Shown here: positions 6,871 through 15,230 of the stretch, in pieces
Layout of the letters: each line of letters starts with the position of its first letter
How positions within the stretch are numbered: position 1 is the stretch's first letter
Assembly: GCA_022846075.1 (NCBI GenBank)
Contig: AP025582.1
Location: forward strand, 2,852,001-2,916,000
DNA from: Oscillospiraceae bacterium
GTDB lineage: Bacteria; Bacillota; Clostridia; Oscillospirales; Oscillospiraceae
DNA: 64,000 nt
Direction: 5' to 3'
Notes under the pieces: model-generated
Database searches by the model: none
What the model was told of the DNA's origin: nothing
What the model saw: only the letters and a program-made list of their open reading frames with translations
Program-made: the position numbers and the translations under genes

Positions 6871-7132
6871 GGAATTTCCCATACGAAAGGCAAATCCGTC
6901 TCCTTTCTTCGTCACGATTCGTGCCAAGGGCTGTCATTGACAAACGGCCGACGGCGGTTTTCTTCCTTTTTCGCCTATGTTATGTTGGATTCAGCAAAAG
7001 TACCCACGCCGCCCCGCCCCGTCCGCCGTTCCACGGTAAAAACGACGAAGAGAGGAGGATACGGTCACCGGGCGGCCGATGGAGGTACCTGCGGACAAAA
7101 GAGAATTTGAGAGAAAGCGAGGAACCCAAATC

Positions 7133-8467
7133 ATGATCGGTGTTATTGGTCTTCTGCTGGCGATCACCTGCCTGATCGTCCTGAGCTATAAGGGCGTCAA
7201 CGCCTTTATTGCCTCCCTGATCGCGTCGGTGGTGGTCATCATCACCAACGTACTGCCCTTCTGGGGCACCCTGGCGGGCGCTTACGCCACCGGGTTCAAA
7301 AACTTCGCCGGCAATTACTTCCTGCTGTTCGGCCTGGCTGCCGCCTACGGCGAGTTTTTGAAGGTCACCGGCTCCGCCGAGAGCGTGGCCAAGGTGCTCT
7401 TCAAGATCTTCGGCGTCAAGTGGGCCCCCCTGGGCGCCCTGCTCATCACCCTGCTGATGGCCATGGGCGGCGTGTCCGCCTTCGTCATCGTGTTCGCCGT
7501 CTATCCCGTGGCCGCCCCCCTGTTCCGCAAGGCGAACATCACCAAGAACCTGCTGCCCGGCATCGTGCTGTGCGCCTCGGTGACCCTGTGCCTGTGCCTG
7601 CCCGGCAACCCCACCTCCACCAACGCTCTGCTGGCCCGGCCTGAGTACGGCCTGGGCGTGAACGCCTTCTCCGCTCCGGTCATGGGCATCATCGCCTGCA
7701 TCGTGGGTACCGTCATCGCCGGCGTGTACGTCACCTGGCAGGCCCGGCGGCAGACCTCCCTGGGCGTGGGCTACGTGGTCTCCGGCTCCGACGCCCAGCA
7801 GGCGGAGGACGACAAGGACCTGCCCCCCTTCCTGACCTCCATCGTCCCCCTGCTGATCGTGGTCCTGGTCATGATCCTGCTGAAGGACCGCATGGGCGCC
7901 ACCGACAGCATCCTCACCTCCCTGTGCATCGCCATCGTGGCCTCCGTGGTCCTGAACCCCAAGGTGTTCTTCGGCGCTTCCAAAAAGGAAGGTGTCCTCA
8001 AGACCTTCACCGCCGGTATGTGGTCCTCCTGCACCTCCGCCCTGCTCCTCACCGGCGGCGTGATGGGCTTCGCCGGCGTGGTCCAGGCCGCCCCCGGCTT
8101 CCAGTACTTCGTGGACTTCGCCATGAGCCTGTCCAACACCTTTAACCCCTACGTCTCCGCCTCCGTAGCCGTGAACGTGGTGGCGGGCATCACCGGCACC
8201 GCCCTGGGCGGCCTCCAGATCTTCGCCGACTCCATGCTGCCCGCCTACCTGGCCCAGGGCGTCAACCCCGAGGCCTTCCACCGGCTGATGACCATCGCCT
8301 GCTGCGGCCTGGACACCCTGCCCCACTGCTCTACCTTCATCCTCATGTGCTCGGTGTGCGGCGTCACCGCCAAGGACTCCTACAAGCACGTGTTCCCCCT
8401 GACCGTCATCATGCCCATCTTCTTGACCATCCTGTGCATCTGCCTTATCATGGTAGGCATCATCTAA
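7133..8467 (+). CDS. GntP-family permease (organic acid/proton symporter-like)
   Basis: A 444-residue inner-membrane transporter with about twelve hydrophobic segments. Family marks are GLAAAYGEFLKVTGSAESVAK near residue 65, the Pro/Asn-rich re-entrant region CLCLPGNPTSTNALLARPEYG near residue 145, and a C-terminal half with GGVMGFAGVVQ and GITGTALGGLQIF. GntP-type proteins carry gluconate or related carboxylates; the substrate here is not determined. ATG 7133, eight bases after GAGGAA, is preferred over an in-frame ATG at 7079 with a poorly placed ribosome site. The MetX-like hydrolase follows 18 bases downstream, so the two form an operon and probably act on the same compound. Confidence 0.8.
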   Translation: MIGVIGLLLAITCLIVLSYKGVNAFIASLIASVVVIITNVLPFWGTLAGAYATGFKNFAGNYFLLFGLAAAYGEFLKVTGSAESVAKVLFKIFGVKWAPLGALLITLLMAMGGVSAFVIVFAVYPVAAPLFRKANITKNLLPGIVLCASVTLCLCLPGNPTSTNALLARPEYGLGVNAFSAPVMGIIACIVGTVIAGVYVTWQARRQTSLGVGYVVSGSDAQQAEDDKDLPPFLTSIVPLLIVVLVMILLKDRMGATDSILTSLCIAIVASVVLNPKVFFGASKKEGVLKTFTAGMWSSCTSALLLTGGVMGFAGVVQAAPGFQYFVDFAMSLSNTFNPYVSASVAVNVVAGITGTALGGLQIFADSMLPAYLAQGVNPEAFHRLMTIACCGLDTLPHCSTFILMCSVCGVTAKDSYKHVFPLTVIMPIFLTILCICLIMVGII

Positions 8468-8485
8468 ATAAAGGAGCGTACCGAT

Positions 8486-9607
8486 ATGGCTCTGCTCACG
8501 CAAAAAAAGACCTTTGAGATCCCCAGCTTTCCCTTCACCTGCGGCCGGACGCTCCCGGTGCGGATGGGCTACGAGACCTTCGGCACCCTGAACGAGGCCA
8601 AGGACAACGCCATTTTGGTGGTCCACTACTTCTCCGCCTCCAGCCATTGCGCGGGCAAGTACGCCGCGTCCGACCCCCTGCCCGGCTTCTGGGACGGGCT
8701 CATTGGCCCGGGCAAGGCGGTGGACACCGACAAGTACTTCGTGGTTTGCTCGGATAACCTGTGTAACACCGGGGCCAACAACCCCACCGTGGTCACCACC
8801 GGCCCCAAGACCGTGAACCCCGACACGGGCAGGCCCTATGGCCTCGATTTCCCCGTGCCCGAGGTGCTGGACGTGGTGAACACCCAGAAGCTCCTGCTGG
8901 AGTCCATGGGCATCACCCACCTGAAGGCCGTCATGGGCCCCTCCTTCGGGGCCATGACCTCCTGGCAGTGGGCGGTGGCCTATCCCGATTGGATGGACAA
9001 GATCGTCCCCGTCATCGGCACCCCCAAGCTCCCCGTGTGGGGTGGCTTCAACCCCCTGCAATACGGCATCCGGGTGGCCAAGCTGGACCCCAAGTGGAAC
9101 GGCGGGGACTACTACGGCAAGACTGAGCAGCCCGAGGAGTCCCTCCACCTGGCCCTGGAGATGATGAACGTAGCCGCCTTCCAGGCCGGCTTCTACGAGC
9201 GGACCTACCCCCGAGAGGTCGCCCTGGACACCGAGTGCTACGAGAGCGTTCTGGGGGAGGCCACCTACGAGAAGAAGCTGGACGCGGCGGTGAACCTGAC
9301 CCAGCACCTCGTGGACCTCAATCACTGGCTCTACACCTGCCGGATGTGCCTCAACTACGACGTCTCCCGCCCCTACGGCGGGGACTTGGACAAGGCCCTT
9401 TCCCGCGTCAAGGCCAAGGTGCTGGCCATCCCCTCCCGGCTGGACGTCCTCCACCCCTGGAACATGGTCCAGGACGCCGTGGACAAAATCAACGCCCTGG
9501 GCGGCAACGCCCGGTGCTACACCATCGACTCCGACTGCGGCCACATGGCCGGCATCCTCCAGACCGAGCTCTTTGCCGACGAGGTAAAGCGGTTCCTGGA
9601 AGCCTGA
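8486..9607 (+). CDS. MetX-like alpha/beta-hydrolase (homoserine O-acyltransferase family)
   Basis: A 373-residue cytoplasmic alpha/beta-hydrolase of the homoserine O-acetyltransferase family. The nucleophile elbow is GPSFGAM, replacing the GGSMGGMQ of true MetX. The acid Asp lies in RLDVLHPWN and the His in DCGHMAG near the C-terminus. The N-terminal half has YETFGTLNEAKDNAILVVHY and CSDNLCNTGANNPT, typical of the family. The altered elbow and the permease directly upstream argue against plain methionine biosynthesis, and no other methionine genes are near. It could be an acyltransferase or hydrolase acting on the imported carboxylate. The family is certain; the reaction is not. Confidence 0.75.
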   Translation: MALLTQKKTFEIPSFPFTCGRTLPVRMGYETFGTLNEAKDNAILVVHYFSASSHCAGKYAASDPLPGFWDGLIGPGKAVDTDKYFVVCSDNLCNTGANNPTVVTTGPKTVNPDTGRPYGLDFPVPEVLDVVNTQKLLLESMGITHLKAVMGPSFGAMTSWQWAVAYPDWMDKIVPVIGTPKLPVWGGFNPLQYGIRVAKLDPKWNGGDYYGKTEQPEESLHLALEMMNVAAFQAGFYERTYPREVALDTECYESVLGEATYEKKLDAAVNLTQHLVDLNHWLYTCRMCLNYDVSRPYGGDLDKALSRVKAKVLAIPSRLDVLHPWNMVQDAVDKINALGGNARCYTIDSDCGHMAGILQTELFADEVKRFLEA

Positions 9608-9670
9608 TCCCCCGCGCCACCGCTCTCCGCTCCTCTCCCAAGGTTCGGAGCTTCGGTTTCTCCTTTGACG

Positions 9671-9722
9671 ACACACAAGAAGGCCGCCTCGTGGATGTTC
9701 CACGGGGCGGCCTTCTTGTGTC
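9671..9722. terminator. Bidirectional terminator
   Basis: A long hairpin, ACACAAGAAGGCCGCC paired with GGGCGGCCTTCTTGTGT, separates the convergent MetX-like gene and XRE regulator. Confidence 0.8.
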
Positions 9723-9726
9723 TCTC

Positions 9727-11220
9727 TCAAGCCTCTTTTTGCAGTGCGCGGATCTTTTTCAGGCATCCCCGGATCCGCTCGGCCACCGTGCCGCTGTCCT
9801 GGACCAGCTCCTCCCGCAAACGTTGGAGGTAGTCCCAGAACGCCATGACCGTATTGCCCTCCCGGATGCGGAAGATGATGTAGGGGGGCTGTTCTTTGAA
9901 GATGTAGACCTCCTGCTCCTCGAAAACGTGGAGGGAATAGCCCGCCGCCGGGGCGTCGTGCAGCACCACCTGGAACCAGGGACAGGTCTCCATGAGGCGT
10001 AGGATGTGCTCCAGCTGGGCGCAGTACTCCTCCGGTTCGTAATAGACCGGCTGGCCCAGCAGCAGCCCGGCGCAGGAGATAGGCACCTTTCCCGCCGCCA
10101 CGTCCTCGGGGCGGGCCAGGCGAAGGATATGGCAGATGGGCTGGCCCGAGGGATTGCCCGTGACCCAGCTGCTCCAGGCGGCATGGATGCGCTTGAGGGC
10201 GGCCTCCACCGTGGGGTCGGTCCTCCCCTCCAGCCGCCGGATGACCTTCTGGGGCACCGTGGTCAGAGAGAGGCTGTCCGATTCCAGGACGCTTCCCGTG
10301 TTGCGGTCCAGATACTCCTGAAAGGTCTCCAGGTAAGCCGGAGAGGTCATCTGGAAGAACTCGATGAGGGGGCGGCACAGGGCCACGTAGCTGGAGAACT
10401 CGTTGGTGAAGGAGTCCACCGCCTGCCGCTCCCTTGTCATAAAGGTGGTGGCCACCCCGGTCTGGGGACCGATGGAGGTGGAGAAGGCGGCGGCCACCCC
10501 GGGGATCACCGACAAGGTCCGCTTATAGATGCCGTCCCGCAGGCGTGGATAGTAATAGGGCTCGATGGCCCCGGAGGCGTAGAAGGGAAGCCAGCGGCGG
10601 ATGACGTCGAACATCTCGTCGATATTGCGGCTGACCTTGTGGATCACCTTCACCTTCCCGCCCCGGAGGATGATCTGCCACAGGAGGGTACTCCACTCGT
10701 AGGAGAAGGAGGAGCTCTTGTTCATCCAGGCGGCGTCCTCGTCGCTGTACAGCAGGAGGGTCACAGGCCCGGGCTGCTGAAGGGCCAGGTTGAACAGGGC
10801 GATGGTGGACTGACGTCGGCCCTCGTCGCCGTAGAAGGCCAGGGCCTCGTTCTGAGTGGACTGGTCCACCTGCTTTTTGGGGGCGGGGGCCATGGCGGAA
10901 AAGTCGCTGAGGAGGGCCCCCACCAGGTCCCCCTCCTCGTCGCACAGCCAGCGGACGATCTGCCGCTCCAGGCTCTCGTCCGTGACCCCGTCCGCCGCCC
11001 CCACCGCCTGGCACAGGGCCCGGCGGAGCTCCTCCCCGGCGCATTGGCGCAGGAGGAAGGCGCACAGCTTGGGCAGGTACTCGCTGTCCCGGGGCAGGCT
11101 CCGGCTACCGTGGCGCAGGCGGCTGATATAGGACGGGTCCAGGCGCATATGACGGGCCAGCACGCTGTTGGACGTGCCCGTGAGCTTCAAAAGAAAATCA
11201 AACTTCTCCGAAAAGGTCAT
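9727..11220 (-). CDS. Large XRE-type transcriptional regulator
   Basis: A 497-residue protein. Residues about 1-65 are an XRE helix-turn-helix (EKFDFLLKLTGTSNSVLARH, MRLDPSYISRLRHGSRSLP). The remaining roughly 430 residues match no domain I recognise. They contain LLLYSDEDAAWMNKSS and YIIFRIREGNTVMAFWDYLQ, suggesting a sensing or oligomerisation region. ATG 11220 is chosen because GGAGGGGCAAGG precedes it. It has its own near-consensus promoter and is divergent from a signal-less substrate-binding protein. The two probably form a sensor-regulator pair. Not an integrase or phage repressor by length. Confidence 0.7.
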   Translation of the reverse strand: MTFSEKFDFLLKLTGTSNSVLARHMRLDPSYISRLRHGSRSLPRDSEYLPKLCAFLLRQCAGEELRRALCQAVGAADGVTDESLERQIVRWLCDEEGDLVGALLSDFSAMAPAPKKQVDQSTQNEALAFYGDEGRRQSTIALFNLALQQPGPVTLLLYSDEDAAWMNKSSSFSYEWSTLLWQIILRGGKVKVIHKVSRNIDEMFDVIRRWLPFYASGAIEPYYYPRLRDGIYKRTLSVIPGVAAAFSTSIGPQTGVATTFMTRERQAVDSFTNEFSSYVALCRPLIEFFQMTSPAYLETFQEYLDRNTGSVLESDSLSLTTVPQKVIRRLEGRTDPTVEAALKRIHAAWSSWVTGNPSGQPICHILRLARPEDVAAGKVPISCAGLLLGQPVYYEPEEYCAQLEHILRLMETCPWFQVVLHDAPAAGYSLHVFEEQEVYIFKEQPPYIIFRIREGNTVMAFWDYLQRLREELVQDSGTVAERIRGCLKKIRALQKEA

Positions 11221-11251
11221 CCTTGCCCCTCCCCCGCCTGGATTTTTCTCC

Positions 11252-11280
11252 ATTATCCCCTGAACGCGCCAGCTTGTCAA
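11252..11280 (-). promoter_or_regulatory. Promoter of the XRE regulator
   Basis: On the minus strand TTGACA (11275-11280), 17 bases and GATAAT (11252-11257). Confidence 0.75.
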
Positions 11281-11326
11281 GAATTGTGACAGTTTTTCTC
11301 CCTTTCGCCCAAAGCTCAGCTGCCTC

Positions 11327-11355
11327 TTGCCCCTGACGGGTTTTTCCGCTATAAT
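11327..11355 (+). promoter_or_regulatory. Promoter of the substrate-binding-like gene
   Basis: TTGCCC (11327-11332), 17 bases, TATAAT (11350-11355). It is back to back with the regulator's promoter, leaving about 46 bases between the two -35 boxes for regulator binding. Confidence 0.7.
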
Positions 11356-11386
11356 TTGAAGGAATCAATGGAAAGGAGATGGGACC

Positions 11387-12523
11387 ATGGAGCAGGGCAT
11401 CACCGAGCGGGAGATCCTTGTGGCCAACTCCGCCGCCCTCACCGGCAGCTTCGCCACCACCGGCGACCCCATCGTGGCCGGGATCCACGCCTATCTGGAC
11501 ATGGTCAACGCCTCCGGGGGCATCTACGGGCGGGAGCTGCGGCTGCTGCACATCGACGACGGCTACGACGGGGAAAAGGCCAGAGCGGCCTTCCACGAGC
11601 TGGTGGAGGAGCAGGGGGCCTTCGCCTACCTGTCCCACTTCGGCGCGCCGTCGGTCAACGCCACCCTGGACGACATCCGGCGCATCGGCCTGCCGGTCTT
11701 CGGCTTCGCCACCGGCCTGGGGCGGCTCTACGCCGAGCAGGCCCAGACCTTCGCCCAGGGCTCCAACTGCTACCCCATCCAGCCCATCTACGTCACCGAG
11801 GGGCGGGTGCTGGTGGTGCGGGCTTTGGCCATGTTCCACCCCAGGACCATCGGGGTGCTCTTCACCGACGACGACACCGGCTGTGATCTGCTGGCCGGGG
11901 TCCAGCTCCAGTGCCGCCGCCTGGGCCAGGCCTTCGAGGTTCAGCGGGTGAAGACCGACATGTCCACCCTCTCCCCCGCCGTGGAGGCGCTGAAACAGGC
12001 CGGGGTGGACTGCGTGGTCATCGCCGCCCCCCAGGCCTTTTTCCCCACTGTGGCCGGGGAGATGGCGGCGCAAGATTTATGTAAACCTGTTCTCACCACC
12101 TACCTGAACTCCATCATCACCATCGCCCAGGCCACCGAGGAGCGGGTCAAGGGCAAGTTCGACCTCTACGCCCTGAGCTGGCTCAACTACCAAGACGAGC
12201 GGCTGGACAACCTGGCCGAGGCCGCCGACTGGCTGGGGGACTACGCCATGAACGGCTACGCCCACTGCGGCTGGATCAGCGCCCACTTCTTCTGCGAGGG
12301 CCTGCGGCGCATGGGGCCGGGGATGCCCCGGTGGGAGGACTTCCCCGCCGTCATGGAGCGGGCCCCCCTCCAGATCCCCTTCGGCGGCCGGGTGGACTAC
12401 GCCGGGGGCAAGCGCATGGGCACCCAGGACATGAGCCTCGTGAAGCTGGACCTTTCCGCCCCCACGGGCTGGCGGTTCATCGACGGGCTGAGGAGCATGG
12501 GGGAGCTGCTGGGCACGCTGTGA
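11387..12523 (+). CDS. Signal-less periplasmic-binding-protein-like sensor (AmiC/LivJ-type fold)
   Basis: A 378-residue type I binding protein related to branched-chain amino acid/urea/amide binders. It opens with TEREILVANSAALTGSFATT and has the first-lobe marks VAGIHAYLDMVNASGGIYGR, FHELVEEQGAFAYLSHFGAP and the hinge region FPTVAGEMAAQD. Unlike transport binding proteins it has neither a signal peptide nor a lipobox, and no permease or ATPase genes are adjacent. AmiC of Pseudomonas is a precedent: a cytoplasmic binding protein that controls a regulator. Divergent placement beside the XRE regulator suggests it senses a small molecule for that protein. AAAGGAGAT lies nine bases before the ATG, so the lack of a leader is not a start-choice artefact. 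Confidence 0.75.
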   Translation: MEQGITEREILVANSAALTGSFATTGDPIVAGIHAYLDMVNASGGIYGRELRLLHIDDGYDGEKARAAFHELVEEQGAFAYLSHFGAPSVNATLDDIRRIGLPVFGFATGLGRLYAEQAQTFAQGSNCYPIQPIYVTEGRVLVVRALAMFHPRTIGVLFTDDDTGCDLLAGVQLQCRRLGQAFEVQRVKTDMSTLSPAVEALKQAGVDCVVIAAPQAFFPTVAGEMAAQDLCKPVLTTYLNSIITIAQATEERVKGKFDLYALSWLNYQDERLDNLAEAADWLGDYAMNGYAHCGWISAHFFCEGLRRMGPGMPRWEDFPAVMERAPLQIPFGGRVDYAGGKRMGTQDMSLVKLDLSAPTGWRFIDGLRSMGELLGTL

Positions 12524-12540
12524 GCCGATAAAGGAATATC

Positions 12541-12574
12541 AAAAAGCGCCGGAGCCTTGCTCCGGCGCTTTTCT
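12541..12574. terminator. Terminator between convergent genes
   Basis: AAAAAGCGCCGGAGC pairs with GCTCCGGCGCTTTT around a short TT-containing loop; it works in both directions. Confidence 0.8.
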
Positions 12575-12575
12575 G

Positions 12576-13874
12576 TCAGCTGGTCCGCACAGCGGCAGGG
12601 TAGATTTCGTTCATCCGCTCGTCCGGGTAGTGCTCATCCATGTACTGCTCCCACGCGCTGTCCGCTGGGAGGCCTCTGGCCCGCTCGTCGCTGCGGGCCA
12701 GCGCCAGGGAGCTGACGGTGACGTTTGCCAGCATGAAGGCCACCATCACCCAGCTCAGGACCTTGCCCAGCTTGAGGGGCACCCGCTCGATGAGGCCGGA
12801 GAGCTTGGGGTAGCACAGCCGGAACCAGGCCACCGCCGCGAAGCCCCAGAAGAAGCAGTAGAGGAGGTTCACCCGGCCCCCCAGGTTGAAGGGGATGTGG
12901 CTGTAATCCCAAAACACCGTGCCGAAGACCACCTCAGTAAAGACGCTGCACAGATATTCGTAGGCGCCGCCCAAGAGGGTGCCCGCCACGAATAGGAAGC
13001 TGGCGGGCCGGTCCTTGTACTGGTACAGCAGCAGGGTGGCCAGGGCCATGGCCAGGCCCCAGACGATGGAGAAGGGCCCCCACACTACGCTGGAGCGGGA
13101 CATCCACACCCCCGCGGTGGCCCGGCAGAAGAGGGTCTCCACGATGTCCCCCAGGAAGGCGCCGATGAGGAAGAGCCAGAAGAGCTTATAAAAGCCGCAG
13201 CCCTGGGCAAAGACGGCGGGCTTCTCCCGGGGCTTGGCGTGGAACTGGGCCTGGGGGTGGGCCTTTTGAATGCGGCCCTCGGTCTTGCCCAGCACCCAGG
13301 TGCCCATCCGCAGAGCCAGAGCGGCCAGACGGTTCCCCGCCTCCTCCACCGCCGGGAGCCTGTGGCCCGCCCCCGCCAGGGTGAGGGTGGTGCCCAGGCA
13401 GTCCACCAGGAAGATGCCCAGCAGCGCCCACAGGAGGATGTGCCCCACCAGGGGCGGCAGGAGGTGGCGCAGGCCGGACAGCAGGGGCGTCAGCCACTTG
13501 ACCACCCCCACCCCCAGCAGGCCCCAGAGAAGGGAGGCGCTCAGGCAGATGTAGCCGTCCAGGTTCCACCTGCGGTGGGAGTAGTCCCACCAGCGGGTGT
13601 GGGTCAGCCGTTCCAGGGCGTGGCCGGCGATCCACTCCACCACCGTGGCATAGATGACGCTGCCCAGGAAGAGGAAGAACCAGTTCCCGGCCAGCTCCCG
13701 GAGGACGGCGCTGATGAGCACCCCCGCCGCGCCGTAGATAATGCACACCGGGCCAAAGAGGAGGCTGCGGTCCACATATCTGCGCTGTTTGACCGCCGCC
13801 GTGGCGGTCTCCCCCAGCCACCCCAGGAAGGAGTAGCAGAAAAAAAGCCAGAGGGCTCCGTAAAATGTCTCCAA
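12576..13874 (-). CDS. CmpB-family membrane protein (putative ABC transporter type IV permease)
   Basis: A 432-residue multi-pass membrane protein made of two related halves, each resembling the ABC_trans_CmpB family (PF06541). Half one (about 1-150) has FFCYSFLGWLGETATAAVKQ, SLLFGPVCIIYGAAG and WWDYSHRRWNLDGYICLSAS. Half two (about 235-375) has WLFLIGAFLGDIVETLFCRA, SSVVWGPFSIVWGLAMALA and FWDYSHIPFNLGGRVNLLYC. A charged linker (about 170-225) joins them. No ABC ATPase is adjacent and function is unknown. The next gene on the left is convergent and dCMP deaminase lies upstream behind a terminator, so it is a single-gene unit. Confidence 0.75.
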   Translation of the reverse strand: METFYGALWLFFCYSFLGWLGETATAAVKQRRYVDRSLLFGPVCIIYGAAGVLISAVLRELAGNWFFLFLGSVIYATVVEWIAGHALERLTHTRWWDYSHRRWNLDGYICLSASLLWGLLGVGVVKWLTPLLSGLRHLLPPLVGHILLWALLGIFLVDCLGTTLTLAGAGHRLPAVEEAGNRLAALALRMGTWVLGKTEGRIQKAHPQAQFHAKPREKPAVFAQGCGFYKLFWLFLIGAFLGDIVETLFCRATAGVWMSRSSVVWGPFSIVWGLAMALATLLLYQYKDRPASFLFVAGTLLGGAYEYLCSVFTEVVFGTVFWDYSHIPFNLGGRVNLLYCFFWGFAAVAWFRLCYPKLSGLIERVPLKLGKVLSWVMVAFMLANVTVSSLALARSDERARGLPADSAWEQYMDEHYPDERMNEIYPAAVRTS

Positions 13875-13904
13875 AGCGCTGTTTCCCCCTATCGTTCCAA
13901 CACG

Positions 13905-13935
13905 GAAGGGGCGGCCTGACGGCCGCCCCTTTTCG
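13905..13935. terminator. Terminator downstream of the dCMP deaminase gene
   Basis: AAGGGGCGGCC, loop TGAC, GGCCGCCCCTT, then TTCGG: a strong short hairpin that can serve the minus-strand gene to its right. Confidence 0.7.
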
Positions 13936-13937
13936 GT

Positions 13938-14426
13938 TTACTTCTTGAACTGCTCGGGCAGGGAGTCGTCCTCCCGGATCCAGTCGGCCACATCCACCAC
14001 ACGGTATTCCGTGGGCGTGTCCCGAATGACCACCTTGGCGATGCCGGCGTTGATGATGAGCCGGCGGCACATGGAGCAGGAGGTGGAGCCGGGGATCAGC
14101 TCCCCGGTGGCGGGGTTTTTGCAGGCCATGTAGAGGGTGGCACCCAAGGTCTCGCTCCGGGCGGCGGAGATGATGCAGTTGGCCTCGGCATGGACGCTGC
14201 GGCACAGCTCATAGCGCTCCCCGGAGGGGATGTTCATGGCCTCCCGGGTGCAGAAGCTCAGATCCACGCAGTTTTTCCGGCCCCGGGGTGCGCCGTTGTA
14301 GCCCGTGGTCACAATCTCGTCGTTTTTGACGATGATGGCCCCGTAGCACCGCCGCAGGCAGGTGGACCGCTCCAGCACGGTCTGGGCGATATCCAGGTAA
14401 TAGTTCTCCTTGTCGATCCGATTCAT
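13938..14426 (-). CDS. Deoxycytidylate (dCMP) deaminase
   Basis: A 162-residue zinc enzyme converting dCMP to dUMP for thymidylate synthesis. The zinc and catalytic residues are in VHAEANCI (His and the proton-shuttling Glu) and STSCSMC (two Cys). An N-terminal NYYLDIAQTVLERSTCLRRC and the GYNGAPRG segment match the ComEB/dCMP deaminase group rather than cytidine deaminase. The start is ATG 14426 after AAGGGGGCG; upstream in-frame codons add a lysine-rich stretch with no family similarity. Length agrees with the family. The PC of the usual PCxxC motif is SC here, a minor variation. Confidence 0.88.
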   Translation of the reverse strand: MNRIDKENYYLDIAQTVLERSTCLRRCYGAIIVKNDEIVTTGYNGAPRGRKNCVDLSFCTREAMNIPSGERYELCRSVHAEANCIISAARSETLGATLYMACKNPATGELIPGSTSCSMCRRLIINAGIAKVVIRDTPTEYRVVDVADWIREDDSLPEQFKK

Positions 14427-14560
14427 CTTGGACGCCCCCTTGTCATTTTTCAACAGTATATCCGCTTTTTCGTTCGGAGGCAACCCTTTTTCCAAAAACG
14501 CCGGCTGGTTCGGTTCCTTCGCGTTTCGGCACAATTCACATTTTGTTTACGTTTCCTTTC

Positions 14561-14589
14561 TTGACGTCGAAGGCAGAACACGCTATCAT
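14561..14589 (+). promoter_or_regulatory. Promoter of the small zinc-ribbon gene
   Basis: TTGACG (14561-14566), 17 bases, TATCAT (14584-14589). Confidence 0.7.
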
Positions 14590-14642
14590 GATTTTTGTAA
14601 GAAACTGCGGGGAGGTATCCCCAGGCAAAGGCGGCGGCAAGG

Positions 14643-15032
14643 ATGAACTGGCTGAGAAAAATGATGTACGGTCGATACGGGGCAGATCAGCTCAACTATG
14701 CCCTGATCGCCCTCTACTTCGTTCTCTACCTCCTCTCCCTCCTTTTCCGCGGCCACCTGCTCAACCTGCTCTCCTACGCATGCCTCATTTTGGCCTTCTA
14801 CCGCATGTTCTCCCGCCAGATCGACCGCCGCCGGACGGAGAACGCCCGGTTCATGGACGCCGTGTGCCCCATCGTCCACTGGTACAACGTGAACAAATGC
14901 CGCCGCCGGGACAAGGACCATGCCTACTTTAAATGTCCCAACTGCGGCCAGCAGCTCCGGGTCCCCAAGGGGAAAGGAAAGGTCTCCATCACCTGCCGCA
15001 ACTGCGGCGTGTCTTTTGAGGAAAAAACATAA
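14643..15032 (+). CDS. Small membrane protein with C-terminal zinc ribbon
   Basis: A 129-residue protein of unknown function. Two hydrophobic segments at about 19-36 and 39-56 are followed by a basic loop (SRQIDRRRTENARF) and a zinc ribbon, CPNCGQ...CRNCG, at residues 100-124. The C-terminal ribbon is probably cytoplasmic. Similar small proteins are common in Clostridia. The gene has its own promoter and terminator, so it is a single unit; its neighbours give no hint of its job. Confidence 0.7.
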   Translation: MNWLRKMMYGRYGADQLNYALIALYFVLYLLSLLFRGHLLNLLSYACLILAFYRMFSRQIDRRRTENARFMDAVCPIVHWYNVNKCRRRDKDHAYFKCPNCGQQLRVPKGKGKVSITCRNCGVSFEEKT

Positions 15033-15049
15033 TGAAACGTTCTCTCTGA

Positions 15050-15090
15050 GGAGCGGCTGGAGGTAAAACGACCCAGCCGCTCCCTTTTTA
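15050..15090 (+). terminator. Terminator of the zinc-ribbon gene
   Basis: GGAGCGGCTGG (15050-15060) pairs with CCAGCCGCTCC (15073-15083) and is followed by CTTTTTA. Confidence 0.85.
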
Positions 15091-15163
15091 TGGATTTTTT
15101 CAGAAAAACTTTGTGTTTTTCTGCTTTTTGTCACTTTCCTGTGGCCTTTTTATTTAATACTGT

Positions 15164-15169
15164 TATAAT
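15164..15169 (+). promoter_or_regulatory. Candidate extended -10 promoter of the BspA-like gene
   Basis: TGTTATAATG contains a TGN extension before TATAAT. No good -35 lies 16-18 bases upstream, consistent with an extended -10 promoter. The region is AT-rich. Confidence 0.5.
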
Positions 15170-15230
15170 GTGATTATATGAGTATTAAATGCGTAGTTTT
15201 ATGTCAACTAAAACAGGGAAGTGAAAGATC

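Larger units (their letters stand above)
6712..7132. other. Intergenic region between divergent rny and gntP-like gene
   Basis: No gene is seen in these 421 bases. They hold the rny promoter and leader hairpin (listed separately), a second GC-rich inverted repeat near 6772-6792, and the upstream region of the GntP-family gene. No convincing promoter for the latter was found. A TTGACA at 6937-6942 lacks a matching -10, although TATGTTATGTT further on could serve a weak one. Confidence 0.6.

Noticed and set aside
6980-10378. Open frame of 1132 codons on the minus strand across the GntP and MetX-like genes
   Set aside because: It lies opposite two clear genes with known folds, has His/Gly/Gln-rich translation, and also crosses a strong terminator.
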